A stretch of 64,000 nt of DNA, from assembly GCA_047630175.1 (NCBI GenBank), contig JBLHVI010000011.1, positions 1-64,000 of the forward strand, given 5' to 3'. Source of the stretch: UBA4582 sp047630175. Its GTDB lineage: Bacteria > Pseudomonadota > Gammaproteobacteria > Pseudomonadales > Azotimanducaceae. The notes under the pieces are model-generated. The model had not been told where the DNA came from, searched no databases, and saw only the letters and a list, made by a program, of their open reading frames with translations. A program made the position numbers and the translations under genes. Below are positions 49,082 to 58,203 of the stretch, piece by piece (positions within the stretch are counted from its first letter, which is position 1; the number at the start of each line of letters is the position of its first letter).

Positions 49082-49663
49082 ATGTTGAAAATTATGCTTT
49101 TGATCGTGATGCTGGCTTGCATAGGGCCTTTTTTTATTAAGGGTCCCAACGGCGAGCCTTTACTGACTGTCGCCGACTTTGCGCCTGATGTCAGCCTAGC
49201 GTTGATCTTAGAGCGTATCAAACAAGCTCCCGGTTTGGCATCCCTGACCGGTTTAGCCAAGGGAATCGATGTATCTGGCGACGCCTCGGATGGCGAGCAG
49301 GCAGAGCGGGGCACAGTTAAAAGCGCGCTGGGGTCTGTAACCAAGGTCTATAAATGGCGTGATGAGCAAGGGGTATGGCAATTCTCTGACGGCTCAAATG
49401 TAGCTGAGGGAGCTGCGCTAGTGGAGATTAGTCATCAGATAAACCGCATGCCGGCGCCAGACGTTGCCGGCCGGAGCGAATCACAAATACCTGCTACGCA
49501 AAAGACTCAGTCGGGCGCATTCGATTTTTCAAAACTACCCGCCGGTGTAACGTCAGTGGCCCCCGAGCAGCTTATGCAGATGGGGCGGACCATCGAAACA
49601 TTTCAAAAAGCAATTGATGATCAAAGTGAGGCGTTAGAAGCGTTAGTACCGAGCAATCCCTGA
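49082..49663 (+). CDS. DUF4124-containing exported protein
   Basis: A 193-aa protein with an N-terminal hydrophobic segment (signal or anchor, about 1-20). The DUF4124 core motif VYKWRDEQGVWQFSD lies near residues 92-106, and a Gln/Glu-rich C-terminal tail with AIDDQSEALEAL follows. DUF4124 proteins are periplasmic and their function is unknown. It stands alone between the ABC-F gene and a WD40 gene. Confidence 0.8.
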   Translation: MLKIMLLIVMLACIGPFFIKGPNGEPLLTVADFAPDVSLALILERIKQAPGLASLTGLAKGIDVSGDASDGEQAERGTVKSALGSVTKVYKWRDEQGVWQFSDGSNVAEGAALVEISHQINRMPAPDVAGRSESQIPATQKTQSGAFDFSKLPAGVTSVAPEQLMQMGRTIETFQKAIDDQSEALEALVPSNP

Positions 49664-49738
49664 TGAATTTTATAGAAATGATGTTACACAGACATGGCAC
49701 ATAAACGACTCGGAAGTTACATGAATTCCGGTGTGGTA

Positions 49739-50698
49739 TTACTCCAGAAGGTAGTTGACGCCATCAGAGGCAATCGCCAGAAATTGGGTTGGTGACTCGC
49801 CGAACGTGACAGCCAGTACGGCAGGTTTGTGCCATGGGTCAGCTTCAGGCAGCCGCCAGGATCTTAATTTTTCGCCATTTTGCAGGTCCCACAACTCAAT
49901 TATGGCGCGAGAGGTGCCGACAAGCAATTGATGTTCATCAGTGCTGAAAGCAACTGTCGTGAGACCTGGATTCTTGGTGTACAGCAGATGCAACCGGTTA
50001 GCAGTATCAACATCCCAAATTTCAACTGTCCCCTGATCGGCGGCGACTAATACTAAGCTAGCAGTGATGGAAAATTCCGTCAAAGAAATAGTGCCTGACT
50101 GCGACCACCGATGCACCGATTTGCCGGTATCTAACGACCAGATGTGAACCTCTCCGCTCCTCGTGCCGGTTATAGCTTTACTGGCTTGATTGTCGATCGC
50201 GACACTACTAACGCTATCTGTATGCTTTAAAGACCCAACAACTCCACCTTGCCGCAAGTTAAACATAACGGCTTCATTATCTTCTTGGCCAAGTAAAGCA
50301 AAGCCCGCATTCTCAGAAATTTCGAGGCTGGTTATTCGCGTGGGAGCTTGCCAGTAGCGTGCAGGGCTGCCGTCTCCAACATTCCATAGCGCAAGTGACT
50401 TGCCAGATGCGGTGGCAGCATAGTGATTGTTAGCCGAAAAGCTAACGGCACTTATCGCCGAAAATTCGTTCTTGGTGTGATTCCAATCATAGAGTCTGGC
50501 TTGCGTTTTAGTATCCCAAAGGCTGCCACCATCAGTCATAGCGCCGATGAAGTAGACCCGACCGTTCGAACTAAAGCCAGCCGTTAGGAGGCTGTGATTG
50601 GCGACCTGATAGCTAGACGTCGGGGCATCAGGCGGCGTGCATGCTGACAATATAGCAACAATAAAAGCGACAAATAAGCAGTGCCCGTGTCTCTGCAT
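49739..50698 (-). CDS. WD40-repeat lipoprotein
   Basis: About 319 aa. The ATG at 50698 opens a lipoprotein signal peptide (MQRHGHCLFVAFIVAILSAC) with lipobox LSAC and Cys20. The longer frame overlaps rsd and is not needed. The rest is a beta-propeller with WD40-like repeats ending in WD/WN/WS pairs (GSLWDTK, LALWNVG, VHIWSLD, VEIWDVD, IELWDLQ), about six or seven blades. WD40 lipoproteins are uncommon in gammaproteobacteria; a scaffold or envelope-binding role is plausible but not shown. It lies 28 bp after rsd on the same strand. Confidence 0.8.
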   Translation of the reverse strand: MQRHGHCLFVAFIVAILSACTPPDAPTSSYQVANHSLLTAGFSSNGRVYFIGAMTDGGSLWDTKTQARLYDWNHTKNEFSAISAVSFSANNHYAATASGKSLALWNVGDGSPARYWQAPTRITSLEISENAGFALLGQEDNEAVMFNLRQGGVVGSLKHTDSVSSVAIDNQASKAITGTRSGEVHIWSLDTGKSVHRWSQSGTISLTEFSITASLVLVAADQGTVEIWDVDTANRLHLLYTKNPGLTTVAFSTDEHQLLVGTSRAIIELWDLQNGEKLRSWRLPEADPWHKPAVLAVTFGESPTQFLAIASDGVNYLLE

Positions 50699-50726
50699 TA
50701 GTATGTTGCCCTGATTGCTAGCGGTC

Positions 50727-51194
50727 CTAGTGGTATCGCTCAGCGTTAGCCAGATGAACATACTCGATTAATTGATCTTCGAGTTCAAAACGATCTGTCA
50801 GGCTTTCTCCCAACCTCGATAGTTCTTCCCTGACTTGCCCGATGCCCGCATGATTGATGCGCAGTTGTTCGCAGCGATCGTTGAAGCCTAAGGCGATGTC
50901 GGTTGACTGTTCTAAGTAAGGGTAAAGCGCCCTAACGAGTTGGATACCGCGCGCGTCAAACGTTCGTGCCTCGCACTCTAGTTCAGTAAAGACTTCGAAG
51001 TGCCCCGCAGACAGATAATCTACCAGCACCTCACAAAAAGCTTCAAGCTCAGCTGATGGCTCATTGCCCGAATCTTTCTCACTTACAAGAGTACAATAAG
51101 AGCTGATCAGTTTACGGCGCTCTAGCAGCCACTTGTTGAGAATCAGGTCTACTGCACCCCACAATTGCTTTGGATTCTGAACTTTTCTAAGCAT
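50727..51194 (-). CDS. rsd: Rsd/AlgQ family anti-sigma-70 regulator
   Basis: A 155-aa soluble helical protein. Its segment FCEVLVDYLSAGHFEVFTEL is almost the same as E. coli Rsd FCQSLVDYLSAGHFSIYERI, and RFELEDQLIEYV resembles the Rsd C-terminal helix. Rsd binds sigma-70 (RpoD, 60606-62522 here) in stationary phase and frees core polymerase for other sigmas; AlgQ is the Pseudomonas form. It is upstream of the WD40 lipoprotein gene and near dsbB, as algQ is in Pseudomonas. Confidence 0.9.
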   Translation of the reverse strand: MLRKVQNPKQLWGAVDLILNKWLLERRKLISSYCTLVSEKDSGNEPSAELEAFCEVLVDYLSAGHFEVFTELECEARTFDARGIQLVRALYPYLEQSTDIALGFNDRCEQLRINHAGIGQVREELSRLGESLTDRFELEDQLIEYVHLANAERYH

Positions 51195-51391
51195 GATTGC
51201 CTTCCTTGCATGGATAGCTGTATTGAGAGTTTGTCCTTTAACTCTGCGCTAATCCTAGGATAGCCAATTCACAGTAATTGGCAAGTTCGACGCATATATT
51301 TGCAGCGCCTGCAGGTGTTCTACTTTCATTGGATGTGGATAACCATTCGATGTAGATGGCACCATCATCCGACGATGAAGCCGCGCTTATC

Positions 51392-51892
51392 TCAGCTGCG
51401 TGTCCGGGGCTGGCTGACTTGCCATACGCCAATAGCTATCAAGCCGATAAACCCTGCCAGAGTCCAGCCAGGGATACTGATGCCGAACAGTGACCAGACA
51501 ACCTCGGCACAACTGCCGTCGCCACTGAGGATCATCGTTAAAACCTCTGTGAGGGGGAACACATCCAGCAGATAATCCAGGCCAGGTCCGCAGGAGGGAA
51601 CCTGATCTGCAGGTAAGCTCTGCAGCCACAGGTGGCGCACAGAAAGCATGGCACCGCCTGCGGCTGTTATCACGACCAAAGCGCCGTATACCTGAATCCC
51701 AATTTTAGCAGGCCCGTGGAGTGCCGCGAGCAGGGCAATTATGCCCGTAGCGATCACCATGACGCGCTGCATGATGCATAGCGGACATGGCTCAAGTGCC
51801 ATGACATGTTCCATAAACAGGGCGACAGCCATCAGCAGTCCACTGGCAATGAATAGGCTCAAATATACGATTCGCGATGAGGGGATGGGCAT
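51392..51892 (-). CDS. dsbB: Disulfide bond formation protein DsbB
   Basis: Inner-membrane quinone-linked reoxidase of DsbA (encoded at 20366-21058). Four helices. The first Cys pair is C36PLC39 and the second periplasmic pair is Cys101 and Cys128, both present. At 166 aa it fits the family. The 3' end reads through TRS and the 200-bp gap to rsd has no other supported gene. Confidence 0.92.
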   Translation of the reverse strand: MPIPSSRIVYLSLFIASGLLMAVALFMEHVMALEPCPLCIMQRVMVIATGIIALLAALHGPAKIGIQVYGALVVITAAGGAMLSVRHLWLQSLPADQVPSCGPGLDYLLDVFPLTEVLTMILSGDGSCAEVVWSLFGISIPGWTLAGFIGLIAIGVWQVSQPRTRS

Positions 51893-51990
51893 AGTCAGAT
51901 TTCTGTAAGTTGTAGGTTAACGTCGAGGTGAGTGAATGTGGTCTATTATGTATCAAACGTCGATCAATAAAAAATAAATGCAGGTTGTCC

Positions 51991-52119
51991 ATGTCTTCAA
52001 TGATGTCTTCAAGCATGTCCTCAAGTACGGAACTCAAGTACGGAACTCAAGCACAGATCTCAAGTAGGAACGTTAATGCGCTGACGCATAAGTTCACTGT
52101 TTGGCGTATCGGGCAATGA
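51991..52119 (+). other. Repeat-built mini-ORF overlapping the fliL-like start
   Basis: An ATG at 51991 opens a 42-codon frame, MSSMMSSSMSSSTELK..., made from three 12-bp tandem units (ATGTCTTCA/ATGTCCTCA, 51991-52026) followed by two ACGGAACTCAAG units. It ends in TGA at 52117-52119, overlapping the fliL-like ATG (ATGA). It may be a short translated leader that feeds the next gene or merely slippage-generated repeat DNA. It has only a weak AGG upstream and no known homologue to me. Confidence 0.35.
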
Positions 52120-52607
52120 ACAGCTTAGATCATAGGGGCTCGCATTACGTCGCCGAGGGTTTGGCCGCGTTAGTCAAGATACTTGTGCTCGTCACTATTG
52201 TGTTGAGCCTGGCGGTGACTGGCGCGCAGGCAGAGGAGTCCTCCGACGAAGATTCAGATGAGGAAGTAGAGGTCGTTAAGGGCAACAGCTACTTGAAACT
52301 GTCCAATGATATGGTTGTTAACTATGGTGACCCCAGCCTTGGGCGCTTGCGATATCTTAAGTTTGCAGTAAATGTTCGGGTTGCGCATTCTAGCATTGGC
52401 GATATTGTCGCCTATCATCAGCCTGCGTTGTTGGATTCGCTTATTATTTTATTCAGTTCGCAGCCTGACGTGCGGGTTAACAGTGCTGCTGGCAAAGAAG
52501 AAATACGCCAATTGGCGTTAGCAGAGTTGCGGCGCATCATGAAGCGTGAAGAGGGCGAAGAGTACATTGATGACTTGTTGTTTGTGCGATTTGTTGTTCA
52601 GCGCTAG
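52116..52607 (+). CDS. FliL-like exported/membrane protein
   Basis: About 163 aa. An N-terminal hydrophobic segment (about 18-38) ends in GAQA, so it may be a signal peptide or an anchor. A strongly acidic stretch (EESSDEDSDEEVEVV) follows, then a FliL-like domain with YLKFAVNVRV and LLDSLIILFSSQ, and IRQLALAELRRIMKREEGEE near the end. No flagellar genes are nearby; such stand-alone FliL-domain proteins are common and unassigned. The ATG at 52116 has a poor ribosome site and overlaps the upstream mini-ORF. Confidence 0.75.
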   Translation: MNSLDHRGSHYVAEGLAALVKILVLVTIVLSLAVTGAQAEESSDEDSDEEVEVVKGNSYLKLSNDMVVNYGDPSLGRLRYLKFAVNVRVAHSSIGDIVAYHQPALLDSLIILFSSQPDVRVNSAAGKEEIRQLALAELRRIMKREEGEEYIDDLLFVRFVVQR

Positions 52608-52652
52608 GGCGGCTGGAAGCAGAGAGTACTTCGATAGCTGTGTGGCAAGCGC

Positions 52653-53240
52653 TTACCGGTGTTGGTCTTGCCAGTTGCTGGAGAAATCTAAAATATCAGG
52701 AAAGAACGCCAGAAAGTCTGCCTCTAGCGCCGCGTAGTGCGCTATAAATCCAGCAAAGCCCTCAAGCATAGGATTTTCTCGAGTGAGGCGTTTAGACAGA
52801 TGGCCCAGCACCTTCTCCACAGCTTCGGGCTGCGCATAATTTTCTAGGCTTTTATGGTATTCCATACGTTTTATCAAGCTGTTGATGTTAGCGGGTAATT
52901 GGGCGTCAAAGGCCTTGATCAAAAGGTAGATGTGCGCGCAGTATTCAGGCAGTGCCGTGGGATGGAACGTCTGCCAGTGGCGGGCTAGAAAATGATCATA
53001 GACTACGTCGGAGATTACCGGAGCAAAGCGGCGAAGTGCGGGCCCCATTCGTTGTTGTGATCGTTTAACAATGGGGTGTTGGTCGGTAAATCCGTCAATG
53101 GCCCGATGCAGTCGGATGCCTCGGTCGATATGCGGTGGATAGGTCGAGGGAAGGCGGCCTTTGACAAAGTCACCCAAAAAACCGCCGACGATTAACCCCG
53201 CGTTCGGATCAGCAAGACGAATATGTGCCAGGTGATTCAC
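52653..53240 (-). CDS. acpH: ACP phosphodiesterase
   Basis: AcpH removes the phosphopantetheine group from acyl carrier protein. The HD-like fold begins MNHLAHIRLA and has FLGDFVKGRL, RLHRAIDGFTDQHP and DVVYDHFLARHW, which carry the metal-binding His and Asp. At 195 aa it is typical. It overlaps gshA by 4 bp (ATGA), so the two are coupled, an arrangement I do not know as standard. Confidence 0.9.
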   Translation of the reverse strand: MNHLAHIRLADPNAGLIVGGFLGDFVKGRLPSTYPPHIDRGIRLHRAIDGFTDQHPIVKRSQQRMGPALRRFAPVISDVVYDHFLARHWQTFHPTALPEYCAHIYLLIKAFDAQLPANINSLIKRMEYHKSLENYAQPEAVEKVLGHLSKRLTRENPMLEGFAGFIAHYAALEADFLAFFPDILDFSSNWQDQHR

Positions 53241-54811
53241 AGGCTCTCATAGGCTGCAAGTACGTGTTTAAGGTAGTCGTCGAAGGCTGGCTCCGGCGTC
53301 GCTTCCAGCTCAGCATGTTCAAGCATTGAGATTCTGGCAAGCTCTTGAAAGTGTTGACGCTCAACGTCGCTGAGTGGTTGTGCCAGAAAAGCTGTCTTGT
53401 GAACGAGTGACTGATCGAGCATGAACCGATAAAACGGCATCTCACTGGCGCGCATATCGTCAAGCATGGCAATGCTTGGAACATTGCTGGTATCGGTAAG
53501 TTTGGCGAATTGCGCGTTAACACTGCTGGCATAGTCACCACCACCGTTAGTCTGGTCAAGCCATTTGGCGACGACCATGACGCCCTCGAGGATCTCAGTG
53601 CCCCAATCTTTTAGGGAGCGCGCGGCAGCTATATCTTGCAGCATCGTGCTCGTTATCTGACCGTTATCGACTACGGCTTTGACATTGAGACCAACATTGT
53701 CACATAACGCTCCGTGGTGTTCGGGACTTTCGGTAAGCAGGCAATACAGCAAAAAGACATCGAGAAAATGCATCTGCGGCTCGTCAATGCCTAGGGGCAG
53801 GTAAGGGTTTACATCGAGCAATCTTACTTCAACATATTCTACGCCCTCTTCTTGAAGCGTATGCAGGAAGTTAGCGCCCTTAGGTGGTACGCATTTGGCG
53901 CGCACCGTGGTGTAGAACTCAGCTTCTGATTGCAGAACGTTGCCACTAACCTGCGTGTAGATGCCTTGCGCTTCGACGCCCATTTTTTGATAAATTTCAT
54001 GGGGTGTTCGTATCGCCTCAGCGAGTGTTCCGATGTAGCTACTCAGCGAGTTGTAGCAAATATTGATCATGCCTGACTGGGTTTCACTCTGATAACCCAG
54101 ACCGCCGTTTCGCAAAGATGTGCCATTGGGGCGATAAAGGCTGTCACTATCAAACGCCTGCAGCGTATGCGGTCGGTCCCTGACAAAGCTCTTACTGACC
54201 ACGGGTGAGGCGCCAAACAGATAGACCGGTAACCAGGACAGGCGACGGAAATTACGCATTAAGTCAAAATAGCGCTCTGAGCGATAGTCACGGTTGTTGG
54301 TTTTTTGCTCCAAGGTTGCTAGGTGCTGCCACAAATCTGCTTCTACCGAGAAATTGTAGTGAATAGCGCAGATAGTTTGCATGGCCCGTCCGTAGCGGTT
54401 GTTCAGGCCATTGCGATAAGTTGTTTTGAGACGTCCCAAATTCGACGTTCCATACTGCGCCAGAGGAATTTCGCTGTCTGTGGGGAGGAGACAGGGCATG
54501 CTGGCAGACCAAATAGTTTCGTCCTTCAGGCCGGAATAAACGAATCGATGGACGTCACGCAGATGTGTCAGGGCCTCTGCCGCGGTTTTACATACCGGCG
54601 TGATGAGTTCTAGCTGTGACTCTGAGAAATCCGTCGTGATAGTCGGGTGGGTCAGATTAGAGCCGAGAAAAGCCGGATGGGGGGTTTGTACCAGTTTACC
54701 CTGCGCGTCGACACGTAATCCCTCGCGCTCAATGCCGCGATTAAAGGTCAGCTTGCTGCCCTCGTAGGCGCGCGTCAAAAAGGGTAGCGTCTCATTTAGC
54801 TGTTTGGTCAT
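53237..54811 (-). CDS. gshA: Glutamate-cysteine ligase
   Basis: First step of glutathione synthesis. It is a 524-aa proteobacterial-type GshA with GIEREGLRV near the N-terminus, TTDFSESQLELITP, YGRAMQTICAIHYN, and EVRLLDVNPYLPLGID. The gene ends inside acpH and starts 19 bp after pckA on the same strand. Confidence 0.95.
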   Translation of the reverse strand: MTKQLNETLPFLTRAYEGSKLTFNRGIEREGLRVDAQGKLVQTPHPAFLGSNLTHPTITTDFSESQLELITPVCKTAAEALTHLRDVHRFVYSGLKDETIWSASMPCLLPTDSEIPLAQYGTSNLGRLKTTYRNGLNNRYGRAMQTICAIHYNFSVEADLWQHLATLEQKTNNRDYRSERYFDLMRNFRRLSWLPVYLFGASPVVSKSFVRDRPHTLQAFDSDSLYRPNGTSLRNGGLGYQSETQSGMINICYNSLSSYIGTLAEAIRTPHEIYQKMGVEAQGIYTQVSGNVLQSEAEFYTTVRAKCVPPKGANFLHTLQEEGVEYVEVRLLDVNPYLPLGIDEPQMHFLDVFLLYCLLTESPEHHGALCDNVGLNVKAVVDNGQITSTMLQDIAAARSLKDWGTEILEGVMVVAKWLDQTNGGGDYASSVNAQFAKLTDTSNVPSIAMLDDMRASEMPFYRFMLDQSLVHKTAFLAQPLSDVERQHFQELARISMLEHAELEATPEPAFDDYLKHVLAAYESL

Positions 54812-54830
54812 GGTGTCACACTTATTTTTA

Positions 54831-56438
54831 TTAAGAAGGTTGGCCTAACGGGCCGGCGTTGATGATGCTATCACTGATGTCGAATTGTTTGATATTGCCT
54901 GCGAACGCTTGCGCCAATTGGTCGGCAGCAGCGTCATACTTTCGGGTGTCTGACCAGCATGCGCGCGGATCTAGTCGTACCGGATCGATGCCAGTGAGAC
55001 TGATAGGCACATCAAGGTTCATCGGCTGCAGTGTGGTTTTGGGAGCCCTGCTAACCTCTCCGTTTTGAATTGCCGCGATTATCTGTCTGGACACAGGCAA
55101 GCTGATGCGTTGACCGGTATCACGATTGCCGCCCTGCCAGCCCGTGTTGACGAGATATACTTGCGCATTAAATTCCGTCAATCGTTTGAGAAACAGGTCA
55201 ATATATTGTGCGGCGGGCCGAGGTAGAAACGGTGCGCCGAAGCAGGCTGAAAATGTCGCGTCAATGAGCGAGTTATGGCCCCGTGGTGTCATGCCGAGAT
55301 CGGCGGTGTAACCGCTAAGAAAGTGGTAAGCCGCGGCCTCCGGAGACAGTGTTGCGACGAGTGGCAACACACCGCTGACATCGCAGGTAAGAAAGATAAT
55401 CGTTGCTGGCTCCGGTGCCCGTGCGTTTGTAAAGTGGCCTGGAATATGAGTGAGTGGATACGTTGCCCTGCCGTTGTCTGACAAGCTGTCGTCGGCAAAA
55501 ATTGGCTGACGTGTCAGCGGGTCAATAACGACGTTTTCCAGCAGTGCCCTAAAGCCAATAGCTTGGCTGATGAGGGGCTCACTGACGGGGTCGAGGCAGA
55601 AGCATTTGGCGTAACAACCGTTTTCAAGATTAAAGACAGTATCTTTTCCCCAACCATGTTGATCATCACCGATCAGGGCGAGTGTAGGATCCGCTGACAA
55701 CGTTGTTTTGCCTGTCCCAGAGAGGCCAAAAAAAAGGCTGACGGTGCCTTCTTGGTCGATGTTCGCGGCACAATGCATGGGCAACACATCTTTCTCGGGT
55801 AGCAGAAAATTCTGGACGGTGAACACTGCCTGTTTTATTTCCCCGGCGTAGGGCATGCCTGCTATCAATATTTTGCGGCGGGCGAAATTGATAATAATAA
55901 CGCCGTGGCTATGCGTACCATCGCGCGCGGGCTCGCAACGAAAGGTAGCGGCGTGCAGCAGTGACCAAGTTTCTTTACCTTTTGGGTTAAAAACATTCGG
56001 ACTATAGTAAAGCGTCTGGCCGAAAAGACTGTGCCAGGCTGTCTCAGTTTTCAGCAGTAGTGGCAGATAGTGCTCTGGGTCTTGGCCTGCATGCAGTTGG
56101 CTGGTGTAAGTGTCAGCGTCTGCAAGATATTGGCTGGCGCGGGTCCAGAGTTCATCGAACTGGCGAGCCTTAAACGGCTGGTTGTTAGCGCCCCAGTCGA
56201 TAGCATCGCTGGTACTGGGCTCCCTGACAATAAACCGATCCAGCGGCTGGCGAGCGCATTGTGCGCCAGTTGCCACGACCAAGGCACCCTGATCTGTCAG
56301 CTGGCCTTCTTGAGCCTGTAGTGCTCTTTCGATCAGCTCGGCAGGTTCCAGATCAGCGCGCTCTGTGACTGTGGCCATCTGGCTGTCATGACGACTGTCG
56401 CTGCCGCTGTCCTTGGCATTTAAGGAGTCTATAGACAC
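54831..56438 (-). CDS. pckA: Phosphoenolpyruvate carboxykinase (ATP)
   Basis: Decarboxylates oxaloacetate to PEP in gluconeogenesis. The ATP-type enzyme shows the kinase-1a loop GLSGTGKTTLS, the metal/substrate region YSPNVFNPKG, and NTGWQGGNRDTGQRI, with 535 aa in total. The first 25 residues are charged and Ser/Asp-rich. With aceA at the end of the window it implies growth on acetate or fatty acids. gshA follows closely. Confidence 0.94.
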   Translation of the reverse strand: MSIDSLNAKDSGSDSRHDSQMATVTERADLEPAELIERALQAQEGQLTDQGALVVATGAQCARQPLDRFIVREPSTSDAIDWGANNQPFKARQFDELWTRASQYLADADTYTSQLHAGQDPEHYLPLLLKTETAWHSLFGQTLYYSPNVFNPKGKETWSLLHAATFRCEPARDGTHSHGVIIINFARRKILIAGMPYAGEIKQAVFTVQNFLLPEKDVLPMHCAANIDQEGTVSLFFGLSGTGKTTLSADPTLALIGDDQHGWGKDTVFNLENGCYAKCFCLDPVSEPLISQAIGFRALLENVVIDPLTRQPIFADDSLSDNGRATYPLTHIPGHFTNARAPEPATIIFLTCDVSGVLPLVATLSPEAAAYHFLSGYTADLGMTPRGHNSLIDATFSACFGAPFLPRPAAQYIDLFLKRLTEFNAQVYLVNTGWQGGNRDTGQRISLPVSRQIIAAIQNGEVSRAPKTTLQPMNLDVPISLTGIDPVRLDPRACWSDTRKYDAAADQLAQAFAGNIKQFDISDSIINAGPLGQPS

Positions 56439-56624
56439 GATTCTATGATGGCCCAGACAGCATCGTTGTGACGCTCAAATAGACCGGCTTAAATGTGTAT
56501 TCACGCATAAATTTACACCCTGGCGTAGAGGGGGGCTTAGAGGTGGGCTTGGTCATAGGTAAGGCGGGATTCCTACAGTGAATTGTGCAGATTATGCCAA
56601 AAGACGCCTCAGGGATACATGCCC

Positions 56625-57008
56625 CTATTCGAGGTTGCCCTCTCGAAACTGATGAATGAGGCGTCTGTCCTTCTTTGTGGGTCGCCCGGTAGACACGCCA
56701 GCAGGCCCGGCAGCCTTGCGTTGTGCGGCCTGTAACTCTCGTTGTGCAATGCTATCTTGAGTCTCAACGTAAAGTTGTGCAGCGCTAGTGGCATCACGCC
56801 GCTGATCGCTGAGCGCAACAATCTCGACAATCTTTGTATCCCAGCCCTGTCGGATCTCTAAAATCTGCCCGGCTATTACTTCTTTACTGGGTTTAACTCG
56901 ACCGCCGTCTAGGTGAATCTTGCCGCCAGCTATGGCTTCCTTGGCCCGACCGCGAGTTTTGAAGAAGCGCGCGGCCCAGAGCCATTTGTCGACTCGCACC
57001 CCGCTCAT
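56625..57008 (-). CDS. hslR: Ribosome-associated heat shock protein Hsp15
   Basis: A small S4-domain RNA-binding protein that recycles blocked 50S subunits with nascent chains. The S4 domain opens VRVDKWLWAARFFKTRGRAKEAI and has GGRVKPSKEV. The basic C-terminal tail includes STGRPTKKDRRL. It is 127 aa. The sequence upstream contains two more copies of CCATGAGCG, each out of frame, whose short frames end at the next start. Confidence 0.92.
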   Translation of the reverse strand: MSGVRVDKWLWAARFFKTRGRAKEAIAGGKIHLDGGRVKPSKEVIAGQILEIRQGWDTKIVEIVALSDQRRDATSAAQLYVETQDSIAQRELQAAQRKAAGPAGVSTGRPTKKDRRLIHQFREGNLE

Positions 57009-57068
57009 GGTTTTCCAGCTCCGCTCATGGCTTTTTTGCCGCGCTTACGGCTCTCATTTCGCTCATGG
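57002..57068 (-). repeat. Three CCATGAGCG direct repeats at the hslR start
   Basis: On the minus strand CCATGAGC occurs at three places (plus-strand 57002-57010, 57022-57030 and 57060-57068). The first two open short frames, MSEMRAVSAAKKP and MSGAGKP, each ending in a TGA that overlaps the next ATG (ATGA). The third is the hslR start, with GGA at a good distance. Confidence 0.8.
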
Positions 57069-57235
57069 CTGTTTCTCTCAAGTGCTATGTCCATATTCAT
57101 TGAAAAATGCCTGTATCCGTCGTGCCTGACCGCGATACCATGCGGGTACAGAGTTTGTTGTTTCGACGATTACTTCGAAACTGCGCTGATCATTGGCGCG
57201 CCCCAACCTTATCATCAACTGGGATATCCGTGACT

Positions 57236-58066
57236 ATGCAAGAAATTCTACCGGGCGTCATTAGTATTGCGCGACAGGCTGGGAAAGCTATTCTTGAGGT
57301 TTATCAGCGCGAGGATTTTTCGGTTCAAAGCAAGCGCGACGATTCGCCTCTGACGGCGGCAGACTTGGCGGCGCACCATCTCATTGTGTCCGGCTTGACT
57401 GCACTTGCGCCAGAGATTCCAGTGCTCTCAGAAGAGTCTGATGATATACCGTTCAGTGAGCGTCAGCAGTGGTCGCGCTATTTTCTGGTAGATCCGTTGG
57501 ACGGCACCAAGGAATTTATAAATCGTAACGGTGAATTTACCGTCAATATCGCACTTATTGATGAGGGGGTTCCAGTGCTGGGTGTTGTCTATGTGCCTGT
57601 GCTCGACGTGCTGTATGCCGGTACCTCAGTTGCCGCAGATGATCATGCAGGCGTCGCCTTTGTTGAGCGTAATGGTGTCCGCAAGGATATTCGAGTGGCA
57701 TCTTTGGCGCCGCGATTAGCCGCAGGTGAGCCTCTGCGGGTTGTGGCAAGTCGACGCCACTCGAGTCCTGACATGGAGGCTTGCATGGTCTCGCTGAACG
57801 AACGTTTCACTGTCACGACGCTCAACATGGGCAGCTCGCTCAAGCTTTGCATGATAGCGGAGGGCGAAGCAGATTTGTATCCGCGACTGGCGCCTACCTG
57901 TGAGTGGGACACGGCAGCGGCTCATGGCGTGGTGATGGCCGCCGGTGGCGACGTCGTTGATGCCGGGCTTCTGCCGCTGCGCTACAACACAAAAGCGGAG
58001 TTACTTAACCCCTATTTTTATGTGCTCGGCGACACGTCGTTTGATTGGTCCGCAAGCCTCACCTAA
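57236..58066 (+). CDS. cysQ: 3'(2'),5'-bisphosphate nucleotidase CysQ
   Basis: Hydrolyses 3'-phosphoadenosine 5'-phosphate from sulfate assimilation, a Mg-dependent member of the inositol monophosphatase family. Metal ligands are in LSEESDD and DPLDGTKEF, with the C-terminal WDTAAAHGVVMAAGG. From the ATG at 57236 (or GTG 57230, with GGGAT upstream) it has about 276 aa. It is divergent from hslR. Confidence 0.94.
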   Translation: MQEILPGVISIARQAGKAILEVYQREDFSVQSKRDDSPLTAADLAAHHLIVSGLTALAPEIPVLSEESDDIPFSERQQWSRYFLVDPLDGTKEFINRNGEFTVNIALIDEGVPVLGVVYVPVLDVLYAGTSVAADDHAGVAFVERNGVRKDIRVASLAPRLAAGEPLRVVASRRHSSPDMEACMVSLNERFTVTTLNMGSSLKLCMIAEGEADLYPRLAPTCEWDTAAAHGVVMAAGGDVVDAGLLPLRYNTKAELLNPYFYVLGDTSFDWSASLT

Positions 58067-58203
58067 CCCTGCTGCATTGTGGTCAGTGAATAATGCTCGC
58101 TGAGCAATTGTTTATGCGCGTTGTTGCGGAGCTTGGTCTCAGGTTTATGCCGAATGTTTGTAACTGATTATTGACGCGTTTTTGAATGACCGGGAGACGT
58201 CCT

